This document shows positions 44,168-54,180 of a stretch of DNA of 64,000 nt, piece by piece. Every line of letters starts with the position of its first letter. Positions within the stretch are counted from its first letter, which is position 1. A program made the position numbers and the translations under genes. The notes beneath the pieces were generated by a model. That model was not told the origin of the DNA, searched no databases, and saw nothing but the letters and a program-made list of their open reading frames with translations. Location of the stretch: the NCBI GenBank assembly GCA_018402205.1, contig JAGYIX010000003.1, forward strand, positions 124,001-188,000, read 5' to 3'. This DNA comes from Flavobacteriaceae bacterium. Its GTDB lineage: Bacteria; Bacteroidota; Bacteroidia; Flavobacteriales; Flavobacteriaceae.

Positions 44168-45580
44168 TTATTCATTATCAGGTATTTCTAAAATTTGACC
44201 ATTAATAATTGCCTTGGATATAACCCCATTGGATTTTAGCAAAAAGGTGCTCTTGTCAAAGGATGTCTCTAGAGAGGGGTATTGGTTATCAATTAACGTA
44301 AGTGCGTACGACTGCCCCCTCCTGCTTTTGAGAGTAAAAGCGAAGCCGTTACTCAATAGCTTATAGTAATGTTCTTCTGAACGGATCTTTTTATTGTAAA
44401 CCTTTGGAACCACTAGTTTATAGCCAGAAGCGTCAAAAGTTTGATACCCATAATACGTGCTCAAATCTCCCCTATCTGCTACGCTTGCCAGCACGCTAAA
44501 CCCTTGATTATTATTAATTTCATTGAGATTGATACCAATATCTAACACATAGGGTGTTCCGTTGTAATCCACCGAGATCTTTTCAATTTTTAAATCAAAC
44601 AACTTGCGATCATTCTCTGGAATACTCCAATAAACTTCTTCAGTCACATTTTTGAAAGAATTCGAGACGATAGATTCCAGAGCAGAACCTATAAGCACAT
44701 AATTCATTAGTCTACCTGTATTCTTTTCGCGATCTCCGGCAAATCCTCCGGTTTCAATAAGCAAAAGACGGGTACCCCAGAGCTGTATGTTGTCTCCAAA
44801 GGCTCTAGGCTCAAAATCATCGCTGTATCTACCTGTGTGACCTGGTATAAATAGTTCGTTAATGTGACGCAAGTAGCCTATAAGTTGAGCAGCATCTCTG
44901 CGCTTTTCATTCATTTCTTTTTCATAGTTATAGGCAGTGGCTAGAAAAGAAATACTTGCCTGCTTTGGCGTTTTATTTACATTGTAATAGCGGCTCTGAT
45001 CGTGTAGATTAAATCCGTAATCTGCATCTAGACTATCTCTAATTCGTTTGAGCATTTGTGCCTCTGGAGAAACTAAACGCAAGGCGTCGCGATTGAGATC
45101 AATTCCTAAAGCATTCTCTCGCTGAAAGTTTTCAGCGCCATCGGGATTAAGCATAGGAATAACGTGAATGCTAAGGGCAGAAAGTATTTTTTGAACTTCG
45201 TCTGAAGAACTATTCAGTGAAAAATAATTAAGAAGGTCAAATAAGGCTCTCGTTGCGGTCGACTCGTTTCCGTGCATTTGTGACCAAAGAAGCACGTTGA
45301 TTGGACCTTGACCAAAACTGATCATTTGAATCGAGCGCCCTTCAACAGAACTGCCAATAAGATTAACTTTGTAAAAAGAAGGATTCTCTTCTTTAACCCG
45401 ATTTATATTTTTAATGACCTCGTCGTGCTTAATGCGCCTTGTGTCAAGGCCTGCAACCTTGTACTCAACGTGATTATTGTGGAGCTTTTTTGCAAAACTG
45501 AAGTCTTGAGCATTCAAGGTAAAAGCGAATACTAAACCGACTAAAAAGGCTGTTCTTTTAAGGCACATCACGAAATCCAT
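44168..45580 (-). CDS. Secreted M14-family zinc carboxypeptidase
   Basis: The leader (up to about residue 24, ...FTLNAQ) is a signal peptide. The zinc site is His103 and Glu106 in QMHGNESTA, with a third ligand likely in FNLHDQSRYY. The supporting motifs NPDGAENFQRENALGIDLNRD and LLLIETGGF are also present. The C-terminal 170 residues are a beta-rich region not seen in typical carboxypeptidase A. It cuts single residues from peptide C-termini in the periplasm or outside. ATG 45580 or ATG 45568 (MCLKRTAF) could be used; the latter overlaps the menB stop as TGATG and suits translational coupling. Confidence 0.9.
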   Translation of the reverse strand: MDFVMCLKRTAFLVGLVFAFTLNAQDFSFAKKLHNNHVEYKVAGLDTRRIKHDEVIKNINRVKEENPSFYKVNLIGSSVEGRSIQMISFGQGPINVLLWSQMHGNESTATRALFDLLNYFSLNSSSDEVQKILSALSIHVIPMLNPDGAENFQRENALGIDLNRDALRLVSPEAQMLKRIRDSLDADYGFNLHDQSRYYNVNKTPKQASISFLATAYNYEKEMNEKRRDAAQLIGYLRHINELFIPGHTGRYSDDFEPRAFGDNIQLWGTRLLLIETGGFAGDREKNTGRLMNYVLIGSALESIVSNSFKNVTEEVYWSIPENDRKLFDLKIEKISVDYNGTPYVLDIGINLNEINNNQGFSVLASVADRGDLSTYYGYQTFDASGYKLVVPKVYNKKIRSEEHYYKLLSNGFAFTLKSRRGQSYALTLIDNQYPSLETSFDKSTFLLKSNGVISKAIINGQILEIPDNE

Positions 45581-46407
45581 TTGTCCTGATCAAAATTTGG
45601 TTTTCTTTTTTCTAAAAAAGCATCTCTTCCTTCTTTTGCTTCATCGGTCATATAAGCTAAACGCGTTGCCTCGCCCGCAAATAACTGCTGGCCTACAAGA
45701 CCGTCATCTGTTAGATTCATCGCGTATTTTAACATTTTTATAGAGGTGGGCGATTTTTCTAAAATTTGCTGGGCCCAAATAACTGCTGTAGGCTCTAATT
45801 CTTGGTGTGATACCACTTTATTTACCATACCCATATCAAAGGCTTCATCTGCAGAGTATGTTTTACCTAGGAAAAAAATCTCTCTCGCCCTTTTTTGTCC
45901 CACCATTTTAGCGAGATACGCAGAACCGTACCCTCCATCGAAAGAGGTGACGTCAGCATCGGTTTGTTTGAATTTGGCATGTTCTTTACTGGCTAAAGTA
46001 AGATCACAGACTACATGAAGGCTGTGACCTCCACCTACTGCCCATCCAGAAACTACTGCGATAACCACTTTAGGCATGAAACGTATAAGACGCTGAACTT
46101 CTAAAATATTCAATCGGTGGGCGCCATCTTCTCCTACATAGCCGCGTTCTCCCCTAGATTTTTGATCTCCACCGCTGCAAAACGCGTAAACCCCATCTTT
46201 AGGTGACGGACCTTCTCCGGTCAATAAAACCACTCCGATAGTTGGATCTTCAGCTACTAGATAAAAAGCATCAACTAGTTCGCTAGTTGTTTTTGGTCTA
46301 AACGCGTTTCTAACCTCTGGGCGATTGATAGCAATTCGAGCAATAGCACCCGAACGCTTAAACGTAATGTCTTCATAAGACTTGACTGTCTCAAAGGATA
46401 TACTCAT
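45568..46407 (-). CDS. menB: 1,4-dihydroxy-2-naphthoyl-CoA synthase
   Basis: MenB closes the ring of o-succinylbenzoyl-CoA in menaquinone synthesis. It has a crotonase fold with RNAFRPKTTSEL, FCSGGDQKSRGERGYVG, GWAVGGGHSLHVVCDL and FDGGYGSAYLAKMVGQKRAREIFFLG, all typical of MenB. Length 279 residues. Other men genes are not in the window. Its end overlaps the M14 carboxypeptidase start region; it follows the helicase gene by 54 bases. A weak TACTTTAA element lies in that gap. Confidence 0.96.
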   Translation of the reverse strand: MSISFETVKSYEDITFKRSGAIARIAINRPEVRNAFRPKTTSELVDAFYLVAEDPTIGVVLLTGEGPSPKDGVYAFCSGGDQKSRGERGYVGEDGAHRLNILEVQRLIRFMPKVVIAVVSGWAVGGGHSLHVVCDLTLASKEHAKFKQTDADVTSFDGGYGSAYLAKMVGQKRAREIFFLGKTYSADEAFDMGMVNKVVSHQELEPTAVIWAQQILEKSPTSIKMLKYAMNLTDDGLVGQQLFAGEATRLAYMTDEAKEGRDAFLEKRKPNFDQDKWIS

Positions 46408-46461
46408 ACCGTTGCTTTCTTAGTGATAGTTAAAGTAAGTAATATCTAGCGTTCAATGAAT

Positions 46462-47973
46462 CTAGGATTCGATCCGGGCATAACATTGTGCCAGCTTGGT
46501 TCTCAATTTTCTGGTGTAATCTTCTTCGAGCCACTCCTTATAATTTTTTGTGGTGTTCATTATGCAATAGGTGTACTGGCGTACTCGATTTTTTACATCG
46601 TCTTCAAGCAATATCATAAGCTGTCTAGCCTCTGTAATACTTTTGCTATTTTCAATGCATATTTGAGCGTGCTGCTCTATACTTTCTTCGAGCACTACTT
46701 TTGGTCGTTTACCCATCGAAAACAATTCTTTATATCGCTCTTTAATATCAAAATCTACTGACTTAGAGTTTAAAAATTTATCCCTTAGCTCTTTAGGCAT
46801 GGAGTACTCGAAGTTGCGCTCAATTTCTTCATCACTTTTAATACTTTCAAGGTAGAAATCGGGGAAGTAAAAGATGTCGTTCCAATCAATTGGATCATTC
46901 CATGCACCAAATCTCAAGGTGTTATTGCCCAGATCAATCACGTTAAATTGCTTTTTATGCTTTAATACTCGAGACCCCCTTCCGATCATTTGAAAATAAA
47001 GAGTAAGTGAGCGCGTTGCACGATTAAGAATTACCGTTTCTACGGTTGGCTCATCGAAGCCCGTAGTTAAAATACTCACAGAGGTAAGAATAGCATCAGG
47101 TGTATTTTTAAACCATAATAGAATCTCCTGTCTTTCGTTAGCCGAATGCTTATTATCTAAATGGCGTACGGGTAAGCCTGCCTGCTTAAAGCTTTCATAT
47201 ACCGCATACGATGCGTTAATACCATTATTGAAGATCAAGGTTTTACTTCCCTTTGCCACCTCATTGTACACACCAAGAAGTTTACCAAGCATGCTGTAGT
47301 TTGAATAAAAGGCATCACTACTTTTTACCGTATAATCGCCATTTATACCAAGTTTTAATCCTTGTAAGCTTAAATCGTATCTATGAACTGAGGCCTGCGC
47401 TAAAAATCCTTTGTCAATTAGAGATTGTATAGATTCTCCTATGATTAATTTCTTGTAGAAATCTTTCATGGGAAGCTTTATGTTTGAGCTCAAAGGGGTA
47501 GCGGTCACTCCTAAAACATAAGGGTGTTCAAAGTATTTAAATAGTTTTCTAAACGAATTATAGTGGGCTTCATCAATAATCACTAACCCTATATTTTCTA
47601 AAACAATTTTATCGTCACTTAAACGGTTATTTAGGGTTTCTACCATAGCGACATAACACATATGGCTATCGTTAGGCTCAATCTCTTTGACCGATGAATT
47701 AATCACTTTATTATTCACGCCGAATTCATCTAGCATCTTTGAGGTCTGGTTGCTAAGCTCGATTCGGTGCGTTAAGACCACCACTTTCTTGTCTCGACTT
47801 TCTATAAATCGCTTAGCAATCTCACTAAACACTACAGTCTTACCTCCGCCAGTAGGAAGTTGATACAATAAATTTGCACCATCCTCTACCTGGTCTAGTG
47901 CATCAAAGATGCGCTGAAGGTCTTTCTTTTGATAAGCATATAGCTCTTTAGTATTTGAACTATTCGTTAGCAT
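46462..47973 (-). CDS. RadD-like SF2 DEAD/DEAH-box helicase
   Basis: A superfamily 2 helicase with Walker A LPTGGGKT, DEAH box IIDEAHYNSF, motif III VTATP, and C-terminal SVSILTTGFDEP and QMIGRGSR motifs. The C-terminal 120 residues are a separate helical region ending in KNYKEWLEEDYTRKLRTKL. It is similar to RadD (YejH) and to Bacteroidetes homologues annotated as DEAD/DEAH helicases. The track start is 48006; a TATTTTTG -7 element lies between it and ATG 47973, so I choose 47973 (MLTNSSNTKELYAYQKK). The role in DNA repair is an inference from the family. Confidence 0.87.
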   Translation of the reverse strand: MLTNSSNTKELYAYQKKDLQRIFDALDQVEDGANLLYQLPTGGGKTVVFSEIAKRFIESRDKKVVVLTHRIELSNQTSKMLDEFGVNNKVINSSVKEIEPNDSHMCYVAMVETLNNRLSDDKIVLENIGLVIIDEAHYNSFRKLFKYFEHPYVLGVTATPLSSNIKLPMKDFYKKLIIGESIQSLIDKGFLAQASVHRYDLSLQGLKLGINGDYTVKSSDAFYSNYSMLGKLLGVYNEVAKGSKTLIFNNGINASYAVYESFKQAGLPVRHLDNKHSANERQEILLWFKNTPDAILTSVSILTTGFDEPTVETVILNRATRSLTLYFQMIGRGSRVLKHKKQFNVIDLGNNTLRFGAWNDPIDWNDIFYFPDFYLESIKSDEEIERNFEYSMPKELRDKFLNSKSVDFDIKERYKELFSMGKRPKVVLEESIEQHAQICIENSKSITEARQLMILLEDDVKNRVRQYTYCIMNTTKNYKEWLEEDYTRKLRTKLAQCYARIES

Positions 47974-47993
47974 GTACAACGAGACTAATTTTG

Positions 47994-48001
47994 CAAAAAT
48001 A
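47994..48001 (-). promoter_or_regulatory. Putative -7 element of the RadD-like helicase promoter (TATTTTTG)
   Basis: On the minus strand TATTTTTG matches TAnnTTTG. It lies inside the upstream extension of the ORF and 21 bases before ATG 47973, so it decides between the two candidate starts in favour of 47973. Confidence 0.6.
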
Positions 48002-48131
48002 GCCATAAAACCATGCGTATTGGTCGACTTTTCACAATTATATTCTTGGTGATAACTTCTTGATAAACGGAAATCTCACATATTGTCTACCCATTAAGAG
48101 GGTTGTAATATGTATAAAAATTTTAAAACCT

Positions 48132-48995
48132 ATGAGACAGCTTAAAATAGTTAAACAGGTCACCAACAGAGAGTCCAAATCTTTAGATAAATACCTTCAA
48201 GACATTAGTCGTATCGAACTCATAACGGCAGAAGAGGAGGTTGAACTAGCCCAAAGAATAAAAAAAGGAGAACGCGTGGCGTTGGAGACTTTAGTAAACG
48301 CCAATTTAAGATTTGTTGTTTCTGTGGCCAAGCAATACCAAAATCAAGGCCTTACATTACCCGATTTAATCAATGAAGGCAATTTCGGATTGGTAAAGGC
48401 TGCTCAACGTTTTGACGAAACAAGAGGGTTTAAATTTATTTCGTACGCCGTTTGGTGGATTCGTCAAAGCATACTTCAGGCATTAGCTGAACAATCAAGA
48501 GTGGTGCGCTTGCCCTTAAATAAAATAGGTTCAATTAATAAAATCAACAGGACTTTTTCATACCTCGAACAAGCACACGAAAGGCCACCCTCTGCAGAAG
48601 AAATCGCTGAAGAGCTAGGAATGACAGTTACCGAGGTTAAGCAGTCATTAAAGAATTCTGGCAGACATATCTCAATGGACGCCCCTTTTGAAGAAGGAGA
48701 AAATTCTAATTTATACGACGTTCTTTCTTCAGAGGGCTCACCCCTACCAGATAATGATTTAATTAACGAATCTTTGTGTACAGAGATTCATCGTGTTTTA
48801 GAGACTTTGTCTGAACGAGAAGCGAATGTAGTTAGACTGTACTACGGTATTGGGCAAAGTACCACCATGACTTTAGACGAAATAGGTAATGCATTTGATC
48901 TAACGCGCGAACGTGTGAGACAGATACGAGAGAAAGCGATAAGAAAGCTCCGAAAGTCAGGTAAAAACGAGCTGCTTCAATCTTATTTAGACTAA
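48132..48995 (+). CDS. rpoD: Primary RNA polymerase sigma factor (short Bacteroidetes form)
   Basis: The housekeeping sigma factor has regions 1.2 ([10 protein letters not shown]), 2 ([53 protein letters not shown]), 3 and 4 ([18 protein letters not shown]). At 287 residues it lacks region 1.1 and most of the non-conserved insert, as expected for Bacteroidetes, whose sigma reads TAnnTTTG-type promoters. The ORF track begins at TTG 48060; the family start [15 protein letters not shown] is ATG 48132. The gene is divergent from the helicase gene, and the small protein gene follows 45 bases on. Confidence 0.96.
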   Translation: MRQLKIVKQVTNRESKSLDKYLQDISRIELITAEEEVELAQRIKKGERVALETLVNANLRFVVSVAKQYQNQGLTLPDLINEGNFGLVKAAQRFDETRGFKFISYAVWWIRQSILQALAEQSRVVRLPLNKIGSINKINRTFSYLEQAHERPPSAEEIAEELGMTVTEVKQSLKNSGRHISMDAPFEEGENSNLYDVLSSEGSPLPDNDLINESLCTEIHRVLETLSEREANVVRLYYGIGQSTTMTLDEIGNAFDLTRERVRQIREKAIRKLRKSGKNELLQSYLD

Positions 48996-49040
48996 GCCTT
49001 AATTTTTATACCTCTTGCCTAAACTTTAATATTGATCTAA

Positions 49041-49457
49041 ATGTCTACTCGTACAGAAAAACTGCTGCAACAGCGGCCACAAATACCAAATTCTAAAATT
49101 CATGACAATATGAGTCGTGACGAATACTTTCAAAATGCCGTAATTAGGCCAATTTTAAAACTGCAAAACGATTTATTTATTGAGGTTTTCAAAAATTATA
49201 TACGCAAACACAAAAACGTCTTTCACGATCTCAGTATTCTTAAAAAATTCCAGTATATAGAAAATAGTGTACAACGAGATGTTAAATTTAGAAACAACCT
49301 TAAAGGAATGATCTTAGGGCTATTGACCCTTGAAGAATTTGAAGTTTATACCGAAAATTCATCTGCGCTAAATAAACGTATGATGAATTTGCTCATTGAG
49401 CGCCTCAAAGATCAAGTGCAGCTCTTAGAAAAAGATAATCCGGCGCTATCGGCTTAA
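49041..49457 (+). CDS. Conserved Bacteroidetes protein of unknown function
   Basis: I recognise the family as conserved in Flavobacteria, where it has been labelled glyoxalase; I see no glyoxalase fold here. The 138 residues are mostly alpha-helical, with no signal peptide and no membrane segment. The N-terminal half (NMSRDEYFQNAVIRPILKLQNDLF) and the middle (NSVQRDVKFRNNLKGMILGLLTLEEFEVY) look most conserved. It follows rpoD by 45 bases and has a convergent neighbour 12 bases away. Function unknown. Confidence 0.7.
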   Translation: MSTRTEKLLQQRPQIPNSKIHDNMSRDEYFQNAVIRPILKLQNDLFIEVFKNYIRKHKNVFHDLSILKKFQYIENSVQRDVKFRNNLKGMILGLLTLEEFEVYTENSSALNKRMMNLLIERLKDQVQLLEKDNPALSA

Positions 49458-49469
49458 GAGTGCTCGCGC

Positions 49470-50933
49470 CTACTCCGCCCCTGAAAAGTAGCTATTGTAC
49501 AAATCATTAAAGGTTGTTTTGTCATCAATACGCGAGCTATTCAACTTATCTTTTGCGACTAAACCCCATAAAATAATCTCTTTATAGAAGTGGATTTCAG
49601 TCTTTGGGCAGTCGGAAAAGTGGGCCTTAAGCAAATCATTTAAAGGTTCTATGCGATCGAGTTCACTTTGAAAAAACTCGTCAGGTGCATCATCTAGCAG
49701 TTCTATGGGATCGTTTTCAAAAAACCATGTGTACAAATTGTCATAGGCCGAAGGACTCCCCTTTTTCTCTAGTTTTTCAATTTTTGGAAAATGCTGCTCA
49801 AACGTTTTAAGTACGGCTTTTTTTATCAATTCTTGAGCCACAAAATCTGCACCCTCTTGCTCTCCTTCATAAACTAATTCTACTTTTCCTGTAATCGCAG
49901 CAGAAATATTCATGATATCTAATACCCTAAGTGCGGTAGTAGACTCGTTGTTCTGAATCATGCGCAGCTCTGCGCCGCTTATAGCATTTTCAAAAGCACT
50001 AATGCTCAGTCTAGCCGACACTCCACTTTTCGAGTCTACATATTCACTTTTTCGTGCTTCAAATGCAATGGCTTCAATGAGGTCACGGGCCGCCTCACTA
50101 ACAAAAAGCCCCTTTACAGGTTGCTTCGCTTCTTGTCTAGTGATTTCTTTGGCAATCTCTATAGATTTCGGATAATGGGTAATTATCTGCGACCCAATGC
50201 GGTCTTTTAAGGGCGTTACAATACTCCCTCTATTGGTATAATCTTCTGGGTTCGCAGTAAAAACAAAGGCTACGTCTAAAGGCAGTTTCATTTTAAATCC
50301 CCTTATCTGAACCTCTCCTTCTTGAAGTATAGAAAATAGGGCGACCTGTATTCTTGCCTGTAAATCTGGAAGCTCATTAATTACAAATAGACAACGATTA
50401 GCCCTGGGAACCATGCCGTAATGGATGACTTCTTCATCTGCATAAGAAAGTTTCAAATTAGCCGCCTTAATTGGATCTATATCGCCGATTAAATCGGCAA
50501 CACTTACATCGGGAGTAGCTAGTTTCTCAAAAAATCGTTCTGAGCGCTCAAGCCATTCAATTGGCGTATTATCTCCTTTTTCAGCTATAAGATCTTTCGC
50601 AAATTTTGAAATAGGTTTAAACGGATCGTCATTTATAGTAGATCCTTTAACCACCGGAATAAATTCATCCAAAAGGGTGGTCATTAGTCGCGCTATACGC
50701 GTTTTTGCCTGACCTCTTAACCCTAACAAATTAATATTGTGTTTGGCTAATATTGCCCGCTTTAGTTGAGGAATTACTGTGTGTTCATATCCTATGATTC
50801 CTTCAAAAATGGGTAGATCGGCTTTTACTTTAGCAATAAGATTGTTTCTGAGCTCATCTTTGATTGACGTATACGCATAACCATGAGCCTTTAGTTCTCC
50901 AATAGTTGTAGGCATTTTAGTAGGTGTACTCAT
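49470..50933 (-). CDS. MoxR-type AAA+ ATPase
   Basis: This is an AAA+ ATPase of the MoxR/Mg-chelatase type. Walker A is GLRGQAKTR (about residues 71-79), Walker B and the neighbouring pore region are CLFVINELPDL, sensor 1 is FVFTANPEDYTN, and the arginine finger is in PLKDRIGSQI. The length of 487 residues is longer than most MoxR proteins because of a C-terminal helical region. Its start overlaps the VWA gene stop by ATGA, so the pair forms an ATPase/VWA chaperone unit. The client is unknown. It is convergent with the rpoD-linked gene. Confidence 0.85.
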   Translation of the reverse strand: MSTPTKMPTTIGELKAHGYAYTSIKDELRNNLIAKVKADLPIFEGIIGYEHTVIPQLKRAILAKHNINLLGLRGQAKTRIARLMTTLLDEFIPVVKGSTINDDPFKPISKFAKDLIAEKGDNTPIEWLERSERFFEKLATPDVSVADLIGDIDPIKAANLKLSYADEEVIHYGMVPRANRCLFVINELPDLQARIQVALFSILQEGEVQIRGFKMKLPLDVAFVFTANPEDYTNRGSIVTPLKDRIGSQIITHYPKSIEIAKEITRQEAKQPVKGLFVSEAARDLIEAIAFEARKSEYVDSKSGVSARLSISAFENAISGAELRMIQNNESTTALRVLDIMNISAAITGKVELVYEGEQEGADFVAQELIKKAVLKTFEQHFPKIEKLEKKGSPSAYDNLYTWFFENDPIELLDDAPDEFFQSELDRIEPLNDLLKAHFSDCPKTEIHFYKEIILWGLVAKDKLNSSRIDDKTTFNDLYNSYFSGAE

Positions 50934-52075
50934 CTTATTTTTCGTTTTCGATTTGCATTGTAATCTTCAAATATCATTTCGCCAAGATGATCTAAGCCAG
51001 TATAAAAAGCTTTGCCGCGGTTGGCCTCCGTGAATTCTCTTACAAACTGCATCAAATACGGATCTTGAGCGATCATAAAAGTGGTGATCTGAATATTGTT
51101 TTTATGGGCTATGCGAGCACGGTTATAGCATTGAGCAACAATGTCAGGATCTAATCCTGCACTATTCTTATAATAAGAGCCGTCTGCTAAATGTAAACAA
51201 CTTGGTTTTCCATCAGTAATCATAAAAATTTGCTTATTCGAATGCTTTTTTCGTGCAAGCATCTTCATGGCAAGATCAAGTCCGGCCACTGTATTGGTAT
51301 GATACGGACCCACATTAAGATATGGAAGTTCTGCTATTTTTATTGGCCAGGCATCGTTGCCAAAAACTAGAATATCCAAGGTGTCTTTGGGATAGCGGGT
51401 GGTAATCATTTCGGCAAGTGCCATGGCTACCTTTTTAGCTGGCGTAATGCGATCTTCGCCATAAAGAATCATGCTGTGGCTAATATCAATCATCAACACC
51501 GTACTCATTTGTGACTTGTGCTCTGTTTGCCTCACTACTAGATCGTCTTCTTGCAATTGGCTTAAATCGAGTCCGTGATTACGCATGGCATTATTAACGG
51601 ATGCTGCCATGTCAATATGTTCTATAGAATCTCCAAAACTGTACGAACGCAAATCGCCAGAATAGTGATCCCCTTGACCTAATATGGATGTTTTATGAGC
51701 GCCTGTTCCCTTCTTTTTGAGATTTCCGAAAAGTTGTTCCAGAGCTCTTTTTCTGAGCTCTCTTTCTAGCTTAGCCGTCATTTTAAGAGCTCTTTTTTGC
51801 TCTTCAGAAGGTTCGGCCCCAGGTGAAGATTTCGTAGGATCAATTTCTTCTTTTAAATAGCCTTTATCTAGCAGATCTTCTACAAAATTGTCAATGGTAT
51901 AATTTTCGTCTGTGAGTTCGTATTCCCTATCTAACTCACGTAACCAATCTATGGCTTCGTCAACGTCGCCAGAGGTGTGTGTGATTAGTTCTTGAAAAAT
52001 ATCATAAAGCTTTTCAAAAGGGGTTTTTTCTTCTGTACCTCCAAGTGTAAAGCGATACCCAGTGTTCAAATTCAT
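50930..52075 (-). CDS. VWA-domain protein, partner of the MoxR-type ATPase
   Basis: The C-terminal half is a von Willebrand A domain with the metal-binding DxSxS motif D197-S199-S201 (MIDISHS) and ITDGKPS further on. The N-terminal 190 residues are a charged helical region (EEQKRALKMTAKLERELRKR). MoxR/VWA pairs act together as metal-insertion or complex-assembly chaperones, and here the four-base overlap supports that they act as one unit. It lies 31 bases after the hisIE stop on the same strand. A weak TAATTTAG element is the only possible separate promoter. Confidence 0.85.
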   Translation of the reverse strand: MNLNTGYRFTLGGTEEKTPFEKLYDIFQELITHTSGDVDEAIDWLRELDREYELTDENYTIDNFVEDLLDKGYLKEEIDPTKSSPGAEPSEEQKRALKMTAKLERELRKRALEQLFGNLKKKGTGAHKTSILGQGDHYSGDLRSYSFGDSIEHIDMAASVNNAMRNHGLDLSQLQEDDLVVRQTEHKSQMSTVLMIDISHSMILYGEDRITPAKKVAMALAEMITTRYPKDTLDILVFGNDAWPIKIAELPYLNVGPYHTNTVAGLDLAMKMLARKKHSNKQIFMITDGKPSCLHLADGSYYKNSAGLDPDIVAQCYNRARIAHKNNIQITTFMIAQDPYLMQFVREFTEANRGKAFYTGLDHLGEMIFEDYNANRKRKIR

Positions 52076-52106
52076 AGCAACCTCTAAATTACAACTTTGA
52101 TAGGGT

Positions 52107-52700
52107 TTACTTATGGCGCGATGCCAATATTTTAGTCACGTCTGAAAGAGTGAATTTTTTAGCTTCTAAAAGAACCATAAGATGAAAAACTAAATCAGCT
52201 GCTTCGTTTAAAAAGAGGTCGTCTTTATTGTCTTTAGACTCTATAACCACTTCAACTGCCTCTTCTCCTACCTTTTGCGCAATTTTATTAAGACCTTTTG
52301 CAAATAACTGACTGACATAACTGTTAGATGAAGGATGCAAATGACGCTCTCGTATAACGTGCGTTAGTTCTGATAGAAAATATAGTGAGTCTGTGTTGTT
52401 TTCGTCAAAACAAGTTTCCTTTCCTGTATGACATACCGGGCCTGTCGGTCTAGCGTAAATTAGTATACTGTCTGCATCGCAGTCTATCTTATAATGACTA
52501 AACTCTAGAGTGTTTGAGCTAGTTTCGCCTTTCATCCAGAGGCGATCTTTAGATCTGGAATAAAACCAAACTTTTTTTGTTTCTAGCGTCTTGTCAAATG
52601 CCTCATTATTCATGTATCCCTGCATGAGTACCACACGTGTGTCAGGATCTTGAACAATAGCAGGCAGTAAAGAATGTTTAGTAAAATCAGGATTACTCAT
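52107..52700 (-). CDS. hisIE: Bifunctional phosphoribosyl-AMP cyclohydrolase / phosphoribosyl-ATP pyrophosphatase
   Basis: The N-terminal half (about 1-110) is HisI, with [25 protein letters not shown]-type metal and Zn residues and [10 protein letters not shown]. The C-terminal half (about 115-197) is HisE, with [19 protein letters not shown] and [17 protein letters not shown]. It catalyses steps 2 and 3 of histidine synthesis. Its start overlaps the hisF stop by four bases. It is the last his gene of the operon before the VWA gene. Confidence 0.97.
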   Translation of the reverse strand: MSNPDFTKHSLLPAIVQDPDTRVVLMQGYMNNEAFDKTLETKKVWFYSRSKDRLWMKGETSSNTLEFSHYKIDCDADSILIYARPTGPVCHTGKETCFDENNTDSLYFLSELTHVIRERHLHPSSNSYVSQLFAKGLNKIAQKVGEEAVEVVIESKDNKDDLFLNEAADLVFHLMVLLEAKKFTLSDVTKILASRHK

Positions 52701-53452
52701 AATCGAACAGGTATTTGTGCATCAGCGAGAAACCGTTTAAGCGAGGTTATTTCTATTTCTGAAAAATGAAAAACACTTGCAGCTAAAGCAGCATCTGCCT
52801 TACCTTTTAAAAATACGTCTTTAAAATGGGTTGGTGTTCCAGCGCCGCCAGAGGCAATTATTGGTATACTCAAGGTTTCAGCTAGAACGGCTAACATGTC
52901 ATTTGCAAAACCATTTTTAGTACCGTCGTGATCCATAGAGGTAAATAGCAACTCCCCTGCCCCGCGCTCTTGACACTCTATTGCCCACGCTAACAGAGTG
53001 TATCGTGTACGTATCTTACCACCTGTAGTATAGACCCACCATTCGCCTTCTTCTTGTTTTGCGTCAACGGCTACAATCAAGCATTGTGATCCGTATGTAT
53101 TCGCTATTTTACTAATAAGTTCTGGATCATTTACAGCAGACGAATTAATCGAAACCTTATCTACCCCATTATGCAATAGACGTGCTACTTTTTCGGTAGA
53201 GCGAATTCCTCCCCCAACAGTGAAGGGTATAGAGAGCTTTTTGGCGACATCGTAAACCAGAGGTTCAAATGCATCTCTTTGCTGTTCTGTTGCTGAAATA
53301 TCTAAAAATACTAGTTCATCGGCTCCCTTTTTACTGTAAAGAGTAGCCAGCTCTATCGGGTCTCCAGCGTCAATGAGATCTATAAAATTCACTCCTTTTA
53401 CCGTTCTTCCCCCCAAAATATCCAAGCAAGGAATGATTCTTTTCGTGATCAT
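52697..53452 (-). CDS. hisF: Imidazole glycerol phosphate synthase, cyclase subunit
   Basis: HisF is the beta/alpha-barrel cyclase that uses ammonia from HisH. The start is [12 protein letters not shown] at 53452, and motifs [17 protein letters not shown] and [13 protein letters not shown] are present. The ORF track begins at 53530, 26 codons upstream, but those residues overlap hisA in another frame and do not belong to the family. From 53452 the length is 251 residues, as usual. The start overlaps the hisA stop by four bases. Confidence 0.97.
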   Translation of the reverse strand: MITKRIIPCLDILGGRTVKGVNFIDLIDAGDPIELATLYSKKGADELVFLDISATEQQRDAFEPLVYDVAKKLSIPFTVGGGIRSTEKVARLLHNGVDKVSINSSAVNDPELISKIANTYGSQCLIVAVDAKQEEGEWWVYTTGGKIRTRYTLLAWAIECQERGAGELLFTSMDHDGTKNGFANDMLAVLAETLSIPIIASGGAGTPTHFKDVFLKGKADAALAASVFHFSEIEITSLKRFLADAQIPVRL

Positions 53453-54180
53453 GTAAGGTGGTATTTTTTGATATCTTCTAAAGAAAGCGTGTGTTCGTAA
53501 ATAGCTTTTCCAACAATAGCGCCGTAACAACCAAGCGCACTGAGTTGCTCTATATCTGAAAGAGATCTGACCCCACCGCTAGCAATAAGATTCCAGTCTG
53601 TCCCCAAAGCCTGAATCAGTTTAGCATAAAGTTCAATAGACGGACCTTGGAGCATACCATCTTTGGCGATGTCAGTAGCTATAACTGTGGTTATTTTCTT
53701 CTGTAAAAAATGTCTTATGAAAGGCTCAATAAACAACGTGGATTGCTCTTGCCAGCCAGATACAGCGATATATTCATCCTTAGAATCGGCACCAAGAATA
53801 ATTCGTTCTGGGGTATATTTATCAATCCAGCGTTCAAATAGCTCAGGATCATTTACAGCTACACTTCCGCCGGTCACTTTCTCAGCCCCGCTTTTAAAAG
53901 CTATTTCAATGTCGGCATCACTTTGGATTCCACCACCAAAATCAATATGCAGTTGTGTTCTAGAGGCTAATAACTCCAGTACCTTATGGTTAATAACTCT
54001 TTTTTCTCGAGCTCCATCAAGATCTACCACATGCAGATGGGTCACGCCTAAATCTTGAAACCGCAGCGCCACATCAAGGGGTTGATTGTCGTAGATCTTT
54101 GCTGATTCATAAGCGCCTTTTGTAAGTCGAACACACTTACCTTCAATAAGATCAATAGCTGGAATAATTTGGGTTTTCAC
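53449..54180 (-). CDS. hisA: ProFAR isomerase
   Basis: HisA is the beta/alpha-barrel isomerase of step 4. It starts [19 protein letters not shown] with catalytic Asp in AIDL, has [12 protein letters not shown] and [14 protein letters not shown], and ends with [13 protein letters not shown]. Length 243 residues. Its start overlaps the hisH stop by four bases. Confidence 0.97.
   Translation of the reverse strand: MKTQIIPAIDLIEGKCVRLTKGAYESAKIYDNQPLDVALRFQDLGVTHLHVVDLDGAREKRVINHKVLELLASRTQLHIDFGGGIQSDADIEIAFKSGAEKVTGGSVAVNDPELFERWIDKYTPERIILGADSKDEYIAVSGWQEQSTLFIEPFIRHFLQKKITTVIATDIAKDGMLQGPSIELYAKLIQALGTDWNLIASGGVRSLSDIEQLSALGCYGAIVGKAIYEHTLSLEDIKKYHLT

Noticed and set aside
46456-46761. Plus-strand ORF of 101 codons inside the RadD-like helicase
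   Set aside because: It is antisense to a well-conserved gene, with no promoter, domain or family match; a shadow ORF.
53453-53530. N-terminal extension of hisF in the ORF track
   Set aside because: It overlaps hisA in another frame and the family starts at [11 protein letters not shown] (53452).
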